From positions 25,544-89,543 of the forward strand of contig JAJQRF010000003.1 in assembly GCA_021228405.1 (NCBI GenBank): DNA of 64,000 nucleotides. Direction: 5' to 3'. Every line of letters starts with the position of its first letter. The stretch's first letter is position 1. The stretch is from Pyrinomonadaceae bacterium (GTDB lineage: Bacteria; Acidobacteriota; Blastocatellia; Pyrinomonadales; Pyrinomonadaceae). The position numbers and the translations under genes were made by a program. The notes below the pieces were generated by a model that saw only the letters and a list, made by a program, of their open reading frames with translations, searched no databases and was not told where the DNA came from. Shown here piece after piece: positions 34,539 through 42,391 of the stretch.

Positions 34539-35140
34539 AAGTATAATTCAAGAAATTCTTATTTCTTTTTCTGTCAATTTGTAAATCTAATTTCTTTTGG
34601 GGCTTGTTATTCAACTAAATGAAAACTAGCTGAATGTGCTTAACAAACAAATCTAACTGGATATTACTTTTGTTTTCTACCGATTATCTCGATAAGGTGA
34701 AGAGAATTTAACACAATAATATTCATAAGTAAAGATTTATTATTTACACATATTCCCTTTATTTGCAACGTTTTGCATTAAATCCTTCAAGTAAGAGTTA
34801 AGACATCTGCTTAAAAGTGAACAACAGGTGAACAAAAATCCGATTAATAATTTTAACTCGTATTTTCCCGAATAGATTCATTAATTTAACAGGTCAATAA
34901 ATAAATTGAACTTGTCCCCAACTGTGTAAAAATTAAGCATCGGCTTAAAAGCATTAAACCAAATACATTACCTGAAATTGAAAATAAATTGTAGAACAGA
35001 TCATTCTACTGTGTCAAAAACTGCTTTAATAATTATCCACAAACGTCCTGTGTCGTAATGCCACACACTTTTCGTTAAAAAAATATATTCCTTTTACAGT
35101 AAACCCTTTAATATCAGACTTTATTCCTCAATAGTTGTTA
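34539..35140. other. AT-rich intergenic region with a DnaA-box match
   Basis: About 740 bp separate two divergent genes, and no reading frame is convincing. A perfect DnaA-box sequence TTATCCACA occurs at 35033-35041, and TTTACACA-like words occur nearby (34742). GTGTCAAAA at 35011, about 130 bp upstream of the sigma-54-like element, resembles GTGTCAAAT at 7396, at a similar distance from the other sigma-54 promoter. The region may hold enhancer sites. Confidence 0.4.
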
Positions 35141-35156
35141 AGGCACAAATCTTGCT
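35141..35156 (+). promoter_or_regulatory. Sigma-54-like promoter of the radical SAM gene
   Basis: AGGCAC (35141-35146), five bases, then TTGCTT (35152-35157) matches the -24/-12 consensus except for the first base. The expected start, near 35166, would give a leader of about 118 nt. Confidence 0.65.
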
Positions 35157-35283
35157 TATGATTAATGGCAGTTATTATTCATCAAACTACATCCAAACCT
35201 TTGAATTTATTATAATTTTACTGCAAATTGCTTAAAACTTTTATTGTTTGGAGTAATTTAGAGAGAGAAATATTAAGGTAATT

Positions 35284-37314
35284 ATGAGAACCATAAAACA
35301 TTTTGAAAAAGGACTGACTTACGTTGCGGGCGGAATATTCAATGCAATCAAATCGGTCAACAAATATAAGCCGAATCCGTCATTTACGCCGAAATGGGCT
35401 GATAAACCGATTCAAAAATCGTGGGAAAAATCAAAACCGACGCTCGGATTTCCGCGCACGACAGATTCGCTTTGCCCGAACTGTGTCATTGAGGCACGCG
35501 AGGAGATTTTAAGCAATCAGCGCGATGTTTCGACGTTGATAAATGATAAGGTCGGCGAGATCAAAGCGCAGATCATCGAACGCGACGGACAAATCTGGAT
35601 GATTAAGGATTGTCCCGAGCACGGACATTTTGAAGATTTGATGGCGATCGATTCGGCGTTTTTAAAACATATCGAAACATTGTTTCCGGGACGCGATATG
35701 CGTTCGCACAATGACGAAAAACTGCACAATCACGGCAGTTCGACGATCAAATACGGACGCGGCGCGGTTTTAACGGTCGATTTGACCAACCGCTGCAATA
35801 TGATGTGCGACCCGTGTTTTATGGACGCGAACCAAGTCGGTTTCGTTCACGAATTGAGCTTTGAAGACGTGAAAGAGATTCTCGATAACGCGATCTCGAT
35901 CAAACCGCGCCGTCAGATGTCGGTGCAGTATTCGGGCGGAGAGCCGACGCTTTCGCCGCACTTCTTGGAAGCGGTTCGTTATGCGCGCAAAGTCGGTTAT
36001 AACTCGGTGCAAGCCGCGACGAACGGTATCGAATTTGCGAAATCGAAAGAGTTTTGCCGTCAAGCCGCCGAAGCAGGTCTGCGTTTCGTTTATTTACAGT
36101 TCGACGGTATCGGCAACGATGCCAACTCGCACCGCCAGATCGGTAACTTGTTTGACGTAAAACTTCGCGCGATCAACAATCTGCACGAAGCAGGCGTTGA
36201 CATCATTCTCGTGACCACGCTCGTCAACGGCGTGAACAACGATCAGGTCGGCACGATCATTCGTTTCGCCCTGGAAAATCCCAAAAAGATTTCGTTCATC
36301 GCATTCCAGCCGGTTTCGTTTACTGGACGCGACGAGCACATCACCGAACAACGCCGTCTGCAACAGCGTTACACGTTGTCGCACCTGGCGCAGGACGTGC
36401 AGAAACAGGTCGGCATCACCGAACCGACGCGTGATTGGTTCCCGCTTTCATTAATGGGTGCGTTTGCCGATTTCGCCGACGTGGTTCACGGTCCCGAATC
36501 GGAATGGGGACAAGTTTCGTGCGGCTGTCACCCGAACTGCGGTGTCGGAACGGCGGTGATGATTAACAAGGAAACCAAAGAAATGGCTCCCGTTCCGCAA
36601 TTCCTGAACATTCAGGGTTTGGTCACGGATATGCAGCACATCACCGACACGAATCGCGGCAAATGGTTCTCGAACATTATGATGGGCTTGGCGTTGTTGA
36701 AAAATTACAACCCGTATGGCTCGCCTGACAGCTTAACGTTGGGCGGAATTTTGAAGAAATTCGATAAATCATTCGGTTTGTCGGGCAAAAACTACGGAAA
36801 GGTTTCGGGCGACCGCACGATGGAAGACATCGAAAAACGCCGTCAAGACCCCTGGAACTTCCTGTTCATCGCGGGAATGTGGTTCCAGGATTTGTTCAAC
36901 TACGACTTCCGCCGCACGGAAATGTGCATCATTCCCTACGGCACGCAGGAAGGCGAAATTTCGTTCTGTGCTTATAACACAGGCATCGGATGGAGAAACA
37001 TCATCGAGCATATGCACCAAAACGCGACGGTTGCCCAGTGGTATAAAGATCACGGTCGTCACGAAATCTTCGCACGCGGTAAAGAAGTCCCGATGGCGGA
37101 CAAATCGCACGGTTTGGTCTTGAACGAGATCGACCTGCAACGTCCGAACAAGCCCGATATGGAAGGTCCGAAGACCGCCGCCGAAGAAATGCAGATGATG
37201 CGCAAGCTTTATCAGCAGATGGTTCTCGAAAAGAACAACATCAAAGGCGAAAACCTCGTCCAGATCGGCGGCATCAAACGCGAAAAGAAAGACAAAACCG
37301 AAGCCAACGCATAA
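35284..37314 (+). CDS. Radical SAM protein of the Tes (tetraether synthase)-like family
   Basis: The 676-residue protein has the radical SAM cluster motif CNMMCDPC at residues 171-178, preceded by CPNC (64-67) and CPEHG (110-114), and followed by SVQYSGGEPTLSPHF, AATNGIEFAKS and LRFVYLQFDGIG. The order CPxC, CPEHG.F, D.TNRCN..C..CF, QFDG and FQPVSFTGR follows the archaeal MJ0619/Tes family, which joins lipid tails into membrane-spanning lipids. The extra NGCPYxCGLC cluster of archaeal Tes is not seen. Further cysteines lie at about 413-421 (SCGCHPNCG) and near the end, and there is a C-terminal extension. A role in membrane-spanning lipid synthesis is an inference. A terminator follows. Confidence 0.75.
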   Translation: MRTIKHFEKGLTYVAGGIFNAIKSVNKYKPNPSFTPKWADKPIQKSWEKSKPTLGFPRTTDSLCPNCVIEAREEILSNQRDVSTLINDKVGEIKAQIIERDGQIWMIKDCPEHGHFEDLMAIDSAFLKHIETLFPGRDMRSHNDEKLHNHGSSTIKYGRGAVLTVDLTNRCNMMCDPCFMDANQVGFVHELSFEDVKEILDNAISIKPRRQMSVQYSGGEPTLSPHFLEAVRYARKVGYNSVQAATNGIEFAKSKEFCRQAAEAGLRFVYLQFDGIGNDANSHRQIGNLFDVKLRAINNLHEAGVDIILVTTLVNGVNNDQVGTIIRFALENPKKISFIAFQPVSFTGRDEHITEQRRLQQRYTLSHLAQDVQKQVGITEPTRDWFPLSLMGAFADFADVVHGPESEWGQVSCGCHPNCGVGTAVMINKETKEMAPVPQFLNIQGLVTDMQHITDTNRGKWFSNIMMGLALLKNYNPYGSPDSLTLGGILKKFDKSFGLSGKNYGKVSGDRTMEDIEKRRQDPWNFLFIAGMWFQDLFNYDFRRTEMCIIPYGTQEGEISFCAYNTGIGWRNIIEHMHQNATVAQWYKDHGRHEIFARGKEVPMADKSHGLVLNEIDLQRPNKPDMEGPKTAAEEMQMMRKLYQQMVLEKNNIKGENLVQIGGIKREKKDKTEANA

Positions 37315-37340
37315 GTTTCATCTTTTAACCAACAAAACCG

Positions 37341-37373
37341 AAAGCCTTGCGGATTCATTCGCAAGGCTTTTTC
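37341..37373 (+). terminator. Intrinsic terminator of the radical SAM gene
   Basis: AAAGCCTTGCG (37341-37351) and CGCAAGGCTTT (37360-37370) form an 11-bp stem with an 8-base loop and run into T residues. The first unit of tandem array B starts five bases later. Confidence 0.9.
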
Positions 37374-37377
37374 ATTC

Positions 37378-37566
37378 GGCGGAAACCCGTTCCAACTCGG
37401 CGGAAGCCTATTCCAATGTGGCGGAAGCTCATTTCAGGTCGGCGGAGCCTTATTCCAACTCGGCGGAAGGTCATTCCAGCCCGGCGGAAGGTTATTCCAA
37501 CTCGGCGGAGCCTCGTTCCAACATGGCGGAAACCTATTCCATGTCGGCGGAAGGTTATTCCAAGTT
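37378..37566. repeat. 21-nt tandem array B, directly after a terminator
   Basis: Nine units start with GGCGGA (one with a mismatched preceding base) at 37378, 37399, 37420, 37441, 37462, 37483, 37504, 37525 and 37546, a perfect 21-nt spacing. The unit is roughly CGGCGGAAGGTTATTCCAAC plus T, with GGCGGA and ATTCCA conserved and the bases between them variable. Both strands stay open (RRKVIPT heptads forward, RRVGITF reverse). It is unrelated in sequence to arrays A and C. Confidence 0.92.
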
Positions 37567-37591
37567 TAAGCAAACAGCTTTTGTTTGAGAT

Positions 37592-39439
37592 TTATGAATT
37601 TCTTGAACAAATAAACTCATAGATTTTTTTGACGACTTCCTTTGTGGTTTCCGGTAAATGTTCATATTTGATTTTCGGCAATGCCTTTTCACAAAAATCG
37701 ACTTTGGTTTTGATCGTGCCTGAATCCGCTTTATAACCGCCTTTGCGTTTCGGATTTTTTTTGAGCATCGTATCCTCAATAAATTTTCCTAAACTCTCGC
37801 TTTTATATTTTTCGTAAGCGTAATCTTTGATATTTAATTCATCGTCTTTTTCATACTCTTCAACAACTTCTTTGATGACTTGATAAGGCAATAAATTTTC
37901 AACTTCCCGACACGGTAAAATAATTAATCTGTCGCCTAAAAATTTTTCCAAATCTTCTTTCCGCTGTTCCTTTTTTTTACCGTCTTCATCAATAATTACA
38001 ATCGCTTTCGCACAAAGCCGCTTAACCTCGATCGGCTTTTTTTCGTAATCTAAAAACGACCAATGCGTAATATTCGCGCCGCCGTATTCGACGAACGAAT
38101 AATGCGTATCTTCTTCTAAATTCATTTTCAATTCGTCTTGTTCGGACAGATAAGCCATATAAGAATCAAGCATTTTACGCAGATACCAACGGTCTGTAAT
38201 GCCTTCAACCCAAATCGTCGCATTGACCAAAAACACGGAAGAATTACGAACGCCTAAAAGTTCCAAAGAACTTTCGCATCCCGAATCTACCGCTTCAATA
38301 GAAAAATCGGGCGTTAATTCGTCTTCTTCCGTTTCGCCCAAAAGTTTTCTAAAAGTAAAGATCGAAACGTCTTTTATATCGATCGTAATATCGAGAAAAT
38401 GATTGGAATGAGTCGTCATAAAAAATGTATGACGTTCGAGCGAAGCATAAAAATTCAAAAGTTTGCGCTGTAATCCCGGATGCAAAAACATTTCGGGTTC
38501 TTCGATAAAAAAGAAAGTCTGCTCCTGCATCACAAACGGCAAAAATGACAAAATAATCGCCGATTGAATGCCGTCACCCAAATCATAAATCGGTCGTTCC
38601 TGTTCATTGCCTATTTTTACAATGACAACTTTTTCTTTCTGATTCGGTATCAGCGCAACCGATTTCCCTTCAAACAATTTTTCAGAAATGAATTCCTGAT
38701 ATTTGGAAATCAATTTTCTGTCAGAATTATTTCCCAATAATAAATCCGTAATTCTTTGATATAAAGTTAGTCCTGTAAATATCTCAGGCGTAGCAGTTGT
38801 TGTAGGTTCAAAATAATTTTGAACTGTTTTCTGTAAATAAAAATCTGTATGCGAAGGTTCTAAATGCCGCAAACTCCTTAATATTGGAATATAAACGGCA
38901 TTAAATTTAAATTCATTAAATTCCCTTGCCACTTCATCTAAAATTTCAATTGCTTTTCTGCATTCTCTATCAAGTACGTTTTTTATTTCGACTCGATCAT
39001 TAAATGAAATGGTGTGGTAATTACCAATTCTATTCTGCTTTGAAGAAATCTCTTGAATTCCTAACCAATTAAGGAAAAATGACCTTAATTGGCTGACTAT
39101 ATCTGTTCCAATTTGCGTTTCGCCAGAAAAATTATTAACTGTTCTTTCGAGTTCACTTTTAATTATAGTCCCATCAAAACTTTGAGCATCGCCAAATACT
39201 CGATCAATGTTTTTCTTTATTATTTCAATTCTATCTTTTGCTTCTTGAACTACATCAGTTTTAACTATTTGATTTGTCTGTTTTGCTATATTCCGCATAA
39301 ATCTACTTTTGCCAGAATTGTTTGAGCCGACAAAAATATTGATTTTGGAAACAGGCTCTAAAAATTCGGCTTTTTCGCCGTCGGTATTTTTATATGCGTC
39401 GAAAGATTCGGATAATTTTATCGCGGTTACGTTTATCAT
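37592..39439 (-). CDS. OLD-family AAA ATPase with TOPRIM-like nuclease domain
   Basis: From the ATG at 39439 the protein has 615 residues. An ABC/SMC-type ATPase domain carries Walker A GSNNSGKS (39-46), a Walker B region FFFIEEPEMFLHPGLQRKLL and a TTHSNHFLD H-motif. A C-terminal TOPRIM-like domain shows WVEGITDRWYLRKM and VIIDEDGKK, the acidic residues expected of overcoming-lysogenization-defect (OLD) nucleases. Such proteins often act in phage defence, alone or with partners (class 1 has no helicase partner). No gajB-like helicase is adjacent, so class 1 is likely. The gene is AT-rich and sits next to array B and a RAYT/REP cluster, a typical accessory setting. Confidence 0.82.
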   Translation of the reverse strand: MINVTAIKLSESFDAYKNTDGEKAEFLEPVSKINIFVGSNNSGKSRFMRNIAKQTNQIVKTDVVQEAKDRIEIIKKNIDRVFGDAQSFDGTIIKSELERTVNNFSGETQIGTDIVSQLRSFFLNWLGIQEISSKQNRIGNYHTISFNDRVEIKNVLDRECRKAIEILDEVAREFNEFKFNAVYIPILRSLRHLEPSHTDFYLQKTVQNYFEPTTTATPEIFTGLTLYQRITDLLLGNNSDRKLISKYQEFISEKLFEGKSVALIPNQKEKVVIVKIGNEQERPIYDLGDGIQSAIILSFLPFVMQEQTFFFIEEPEMFLHPGLQRKLLNFYASLERHTFFMTTHSNHFLDITIDIKDVSIFTFRKLLGETEEDELTPDFSIEAVDSGCESSLELLGVRNSSVFLVNATIWVEGITDRWYLRKMLDSYMAYLSEQDELKMNLEEDTHYSFVEYGGANITHWSFLDYEKKPIEVKRLCAKAIVIIDEDGKKKEQRKEDLEKFLGDRLIILPCREVENLLPYQVIKEVVEEYEKDDELNIKDYAYEKYKSESLGKFIEDTMLKKNPKRKGGYKADSGTIKTKVDFCEKALPKIKYEHLPETTKEVVKKIYEFICSRNS

Positions 39440-39735
39440 TATTTTGTTGAAGAAAATCAATAAATGTCATCGAAGATGACCAATGCTAAAGCCCGGCGAG
39501 TATCGCCGGGAAACTCATGTTGATTTCATCCGTCGCTGACGGCGACGAATATTTAACGGTAAATTATTGCTCGCCTTCAGCGAGCGATCAATTTTTCGGA
39601 TTCTAACCCGGCGATGTGCGTCGGGAAATTTATATCAATTTTAGTGGTCGCTATTTATCGGTAAATTATTGCTCGCCTCCAGCGAGCGGTCGATATTTTG
39701 GAATCTAACCCAGCGATGATCGCTGGGCTTTATTA
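39440..39735. repeat. REP palindrome cluster left of the RAYT gene
   Basis: Short palindromes follow one another: CCCGGCGAgtaTCGCCGGG near 39490, GTCGCtgacgGCGAC near 39533, GCTCGCcttcaGCGAGC near 39569, CCCGGCGAtgtgcgTCGGG near 39608, GCTCGCctccaGCGAGC near 39670 and CCCAGCGAtgaTCGCTGGG near 39710. Three stem types alternate with variable loops, as expected for REP/BIME elements. Confidence 0.82.
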
Positions 39736-39955
39736 TTTATCGCCTTTGGCAATTTTGCCATTTATCACCTTTGGCGATTTTGCCATTTATCGCCTTTGGC
39801 GATCTTATTTATTGGTTTTGGTGATTTCATTCATTGTCTTTGGCAATCTTATTTATTGGTTTTGACGATTTCATTCATTATCTTTGGCGATCTCATTTAT
39901 TGTCTTTGGCGGTTTTATTTACCGCATTCGGCGATTGGAATTGCTTGCAATTAAA
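39734..39955. repeat. 22-nt degenerate tandem array D
   Basis: Units starting ATTTAT/ATTCAT and containing a CGCCTTTGGCGAT-like core recur with spacings of 25, 25 and then about 22 nt (nine to ten units) up to the 3' end of the transposase gene. Unlike arrays A-C, spacing is not constant and each unit keeps an imperfect stem, so it is probably derived from REP palindromes. Confidence 0.7.
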
Positions 39956-39977
39956 CTGCAATTATCTTACAAATCAA

Positions 39978-40430
39978 TTAATCCCAGACATATTTTTCAT
40001 CATATTCGAGTTCGTATTTTTTCAATAATGCCCTAAATTCTTCTTCAAAACTTTGTTTGTGATGGTGTTCTTTCTGTTTTTTGATGTAATTGACCACCAT
40101 CAAAACTTGTGATTGTCCGATGGAAAATGCGCCGTAGCCTTTTTGCCAATAAAAATTTGCAAATTTTGTATCTTGCTTTTTTACCCAACTCGAACTATCG
40201 CGTTTTATGTCGCCAATCAGATCGGGAACGTCTGTTTTCTTTCCGATAGAAACGAGTAAATGGATATGATTTGCCGTTCCGCCTGCCGCGATCAATTTTG
40301 AATTGTTGTTTTTAATGATGCCGCCGATGTATGCGTATAAAGAATCTTCAATATCGGAAGTTATCAAATCGGCGCGATTTTTAGTCGAAAAGACGATATG
40401 AATCAAAACTTTAAATAATGAATGCGGCAT
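39978..40430 (-). CDS. REP-associated tyrosine transposase (RAYT, IS200/IS605-like Y1)
   Basis: The 150-residue protein is a single-domain Y1 transposase: HUH motif His55-Ile-His57 (NHIHLLVS), catalytic Tyr115 in VVNYIKKQKEHH, and the N-terminal strand LIHIVFSTKNR. There is no TnpB and no IS200-like subterminal ends; instead it is flanked on both sides by clusters of short palindromes. That is the defining setting of RAYT proteins, which bind and cleave REP sequences. The catalytic residues are intact, so it could be active. Confidence 0.88.
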   Translation of the reverse strand: MPHSLFKVLIHIVFSTKNRADLITSDIEDSLYAYIGGIIKNNNSKLIAAGGTANHIHLLVSIGKKTDVPDLIGDIKRDSSSWVKKQDTKFANFYWQKGYGAFSIGQSQVLMVVNYIKKQKEHHHKQSFEEEFRALLKKYELEYDEKYVWD

Positions 40431-40489
40431 TGTTTATTTGAATATTGCAGAATTTCGGCAATGACGATTTGTGATTTTATACGAATAAT

Positions 40490-40870
40490 AATTATCGCCC
40501 ACGACGACGAATTTTTATGTCGCCAACAGCGATGAATTTTTATGTCACCAACGGCGATGAATTTTTATGTCGCCAACGGCGACGAATGTTAAAGCCCAAC
40601 GAGAATCGTTGGGTAGTTTGCGTTTTTACGTTTCCGTCGCTGGAGGCGACGAACATTTGCGTTAATATGTTGCTCGCCTACAGCGAGCGATAAATTGATT
40701 CGATTTTCCCAGCGATGCTCGCTGGGCTTTAACATTTGTCGCCGTTGGCGACTTTTTCCGGCGATGCTCGCCGGGCTTTAACATTTGTCGCCGTTGGCGA
40801 CTTTTATACCTACGATTGCAATTATAGCCGTTGCCGTTGGCGACTTTTATTTCTACGATTGCAATTATAT
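40490..40870. repeat. REP palindrome cluster right of the RAYT gene
   Basis: Repeated modules GTCGCCaacgGCGAC (or close variants, each followed by GAATTTTTAT), CCCAACGAgaaTCGTTGGG, GCTCGCctacaGCGAGC, CCCAGCGAtgcTCGCTGGG and CCGGCGAtgcTCGCCGG occur between 40500 and 40850. The phrase GGGCTTTAACATTTGTCGCC is repeated exactly, followed by GTTGGCGAC each time. The stems match those on the left of the transposase gene. Confidence 0.85.
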
Positions 40871-40940
40871 ATTCATCGTTTTTACCGACTCATTAAATGC
40901 GCCAATATTTATAACATTGACGCATTTTCTATTCCCTTTT

Positions 40941-41666
40941 CTACGGCTTTTTGAATTTTATTGCCACGAGTTGTTTATACTGCGGGCTTTGTGCGCCGAA
41001 GAGGGATTTGACGTATTTTTTGACGAGTGTGGTCAGGGCGATGATGCCGTCGGTGTCGTTGTAAAGTATTTGGTCGCGGGCGATGCGGGCGGCGCGGGCT
41101 TCGTTTATCGCGTTGACAGCGGCGGTGTTTTTCGCTTTCATATCGGCGAGCAAGGCTTCGAGCGCGGAGATTTTCAAGTCGTCTTCGTTCACATTGTATG
41201 AACCGCTTGCCGTAAGCAGACCGATGAGTTCCTCGAAATGCTCGATGCGGTTGTCAAAACTCATTTGCGAAGCCGAAATACTTTGTTCCGATTCGTCGAT
41301 GTCAGGAGTCAAAGGATCGTCAACTGCTTTTCCGCTTGCGCGTCTGCCCTGTAATTTACGTGCAACGGTGCGGATGTCGCCGGCAAAAAGCGCGTCGTTG
41401 ACGCTGACCTCGGCGGCACTGACGATACGTGTGACCAGCGTTTTGAGCGGATCGAAAACTGCCTGACGCGCATTGATGGCAAGTGTTTCCGCCGAAGCCT
41501 TCGGAATGACCGAATTCTTGGCGGTTTCAAAAACAGGAAGTTTTGCGGCTAAGGCGGTATGTTCGATCATCGCCTGAGAAGGTTTATAAACCGTCCCGTA
41601 AGTCGGAATAATCGAAACGTAACTCGCATAGTTTGCAACATTTTTGGCATGACCTGCTTCATTCAT
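40941..41666 (-). CDS. Conserved helical protein of unknown function
   Basis: From the ATG at 41666, preceded by GGAGAA, the product has 241 residues and is predicted almost all helical with no signal peptide or membrane segment. The C-terminal motif KKYVKSLFGAQSPQYKQL is distinctive and, from memory, recurs in uncharacterised proteins of Bacteroidota; I cannot verify this. It is a single gene between the REP cluster and a long AT-rich gap. Confidence 0.65.
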   Translation of the reverse strand: MNEAGHAKNVANYASYVSIIPTYGTVYKPSQAMIEHTALAAKLPVFETAKNSVIPKASAETLAINARQAVFDPLKTLVTRIVSAAEVSVNDALFAGDIRTVARKLQGRRASGKAVDDPLTPDIDESEQSISASQMSFDNRIEHFEELIGLLTASGSYNVNEDDLKISALEALLADMKAKNTAAVNAINEARAARIARDQILYNDTDGIIALTTLVKKYVKSLFGAQSPQYKQLVAIKFKKP

Positions 41667-42391
41667 AAAATATATTCTCCTTAGTTTATTTGGTTTATAA
41701 AATAGCCTGTCGGAAATATGTCGGTGAAAACTATGCGTCGAATTGCGGCACTCTGCGGATAATTGGGGAAACGGGAGTTTCGTTTCCAATAGTTTCGGAC
41801 ATAGGGGATCACCTCAAAAAATAATGATTTATATTAAAAACGATGTTCAAAATATAAAACATTTATATTTTTAAAGTCAAGAAAGAAATTTTGAGCGAAT
41901 AATTTTTAGGGTTGAACAAGCGGCAAAATTTGCGATATTCGATGCGATCTGCGGGCTGGCGCGGTTTTACCGCTTTCGTTTATTGACAACGAAGCGGTTG
42001 TTCTGTGCTCACATCCGTTCGTTTAATCAATAGAAATTTTTGAAAATAAGGACATTCAAATACGATCAAATCCGCTCGGATCGAAGTAATAAGGAGAGGC
42101 GGAAATGCCGCAAGATGTAAAATTGTCAGATCCATTTCCAAAATGCGTCGAGAAATAATTTCGGAACTTTTTTAAATGAAAGATGTCTAAATCTTATAAC
42201 GATCCCGCTTCGTCGGGAATGTGATGCGCGATCATTATTGACGGATTTCTTCGGGCGAAATTGGTGATATGCAAATCCGCGGCAAGGTCGGTTTTTTATT
42301 TTTTATTCTGCACGAGTAATTAATTTTTCTTGATTTACGCAGGTAAAGGTTTATAATTCGTTCAGTTCATATTTCGAGGAGTTTTTATCAA
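41667..42391 (+). promoter_or_regulatory. Long intergenic region with sigma-70 promoter of the HEAT gene
   Basis: TTGATT (42330-42335), a 16-bp spacer and TATAAT (42352-42357) form a good sigma-70 promoter about 35 bp before the ATG at 42392, which has AGGAG upstream. Elsewhere the 725 bp hold no long frame. A 17-codon frame at 42105-42158 (MPQDVKLSDPFPKCVEK) has a strong AAGGAG ribosome-binding site and might be a leader peptide or a remnant. A small CCCG/CGGG hairpin lies near 42210. Confidence 0.6.

Noticed and set aside
34539..35283. Chromosomal origin of replication
   Set aside because: Only one perfect DnaA box was seen and no dnaA, dnaN or other origin-linked gene is adjacent.
39978..40430. 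Complete IS200/IS605 insertion sequence
   Set aside because: No tnpB and no defined ends; flanking palindromes fit a RAYT gene.
42105..42158. 17-residue peptide with strong ribosome-binding site as a gene
   Set aside because: Too short and without a membrane span or coupling to a neighbour; kept only as a note in the intergenic entry.
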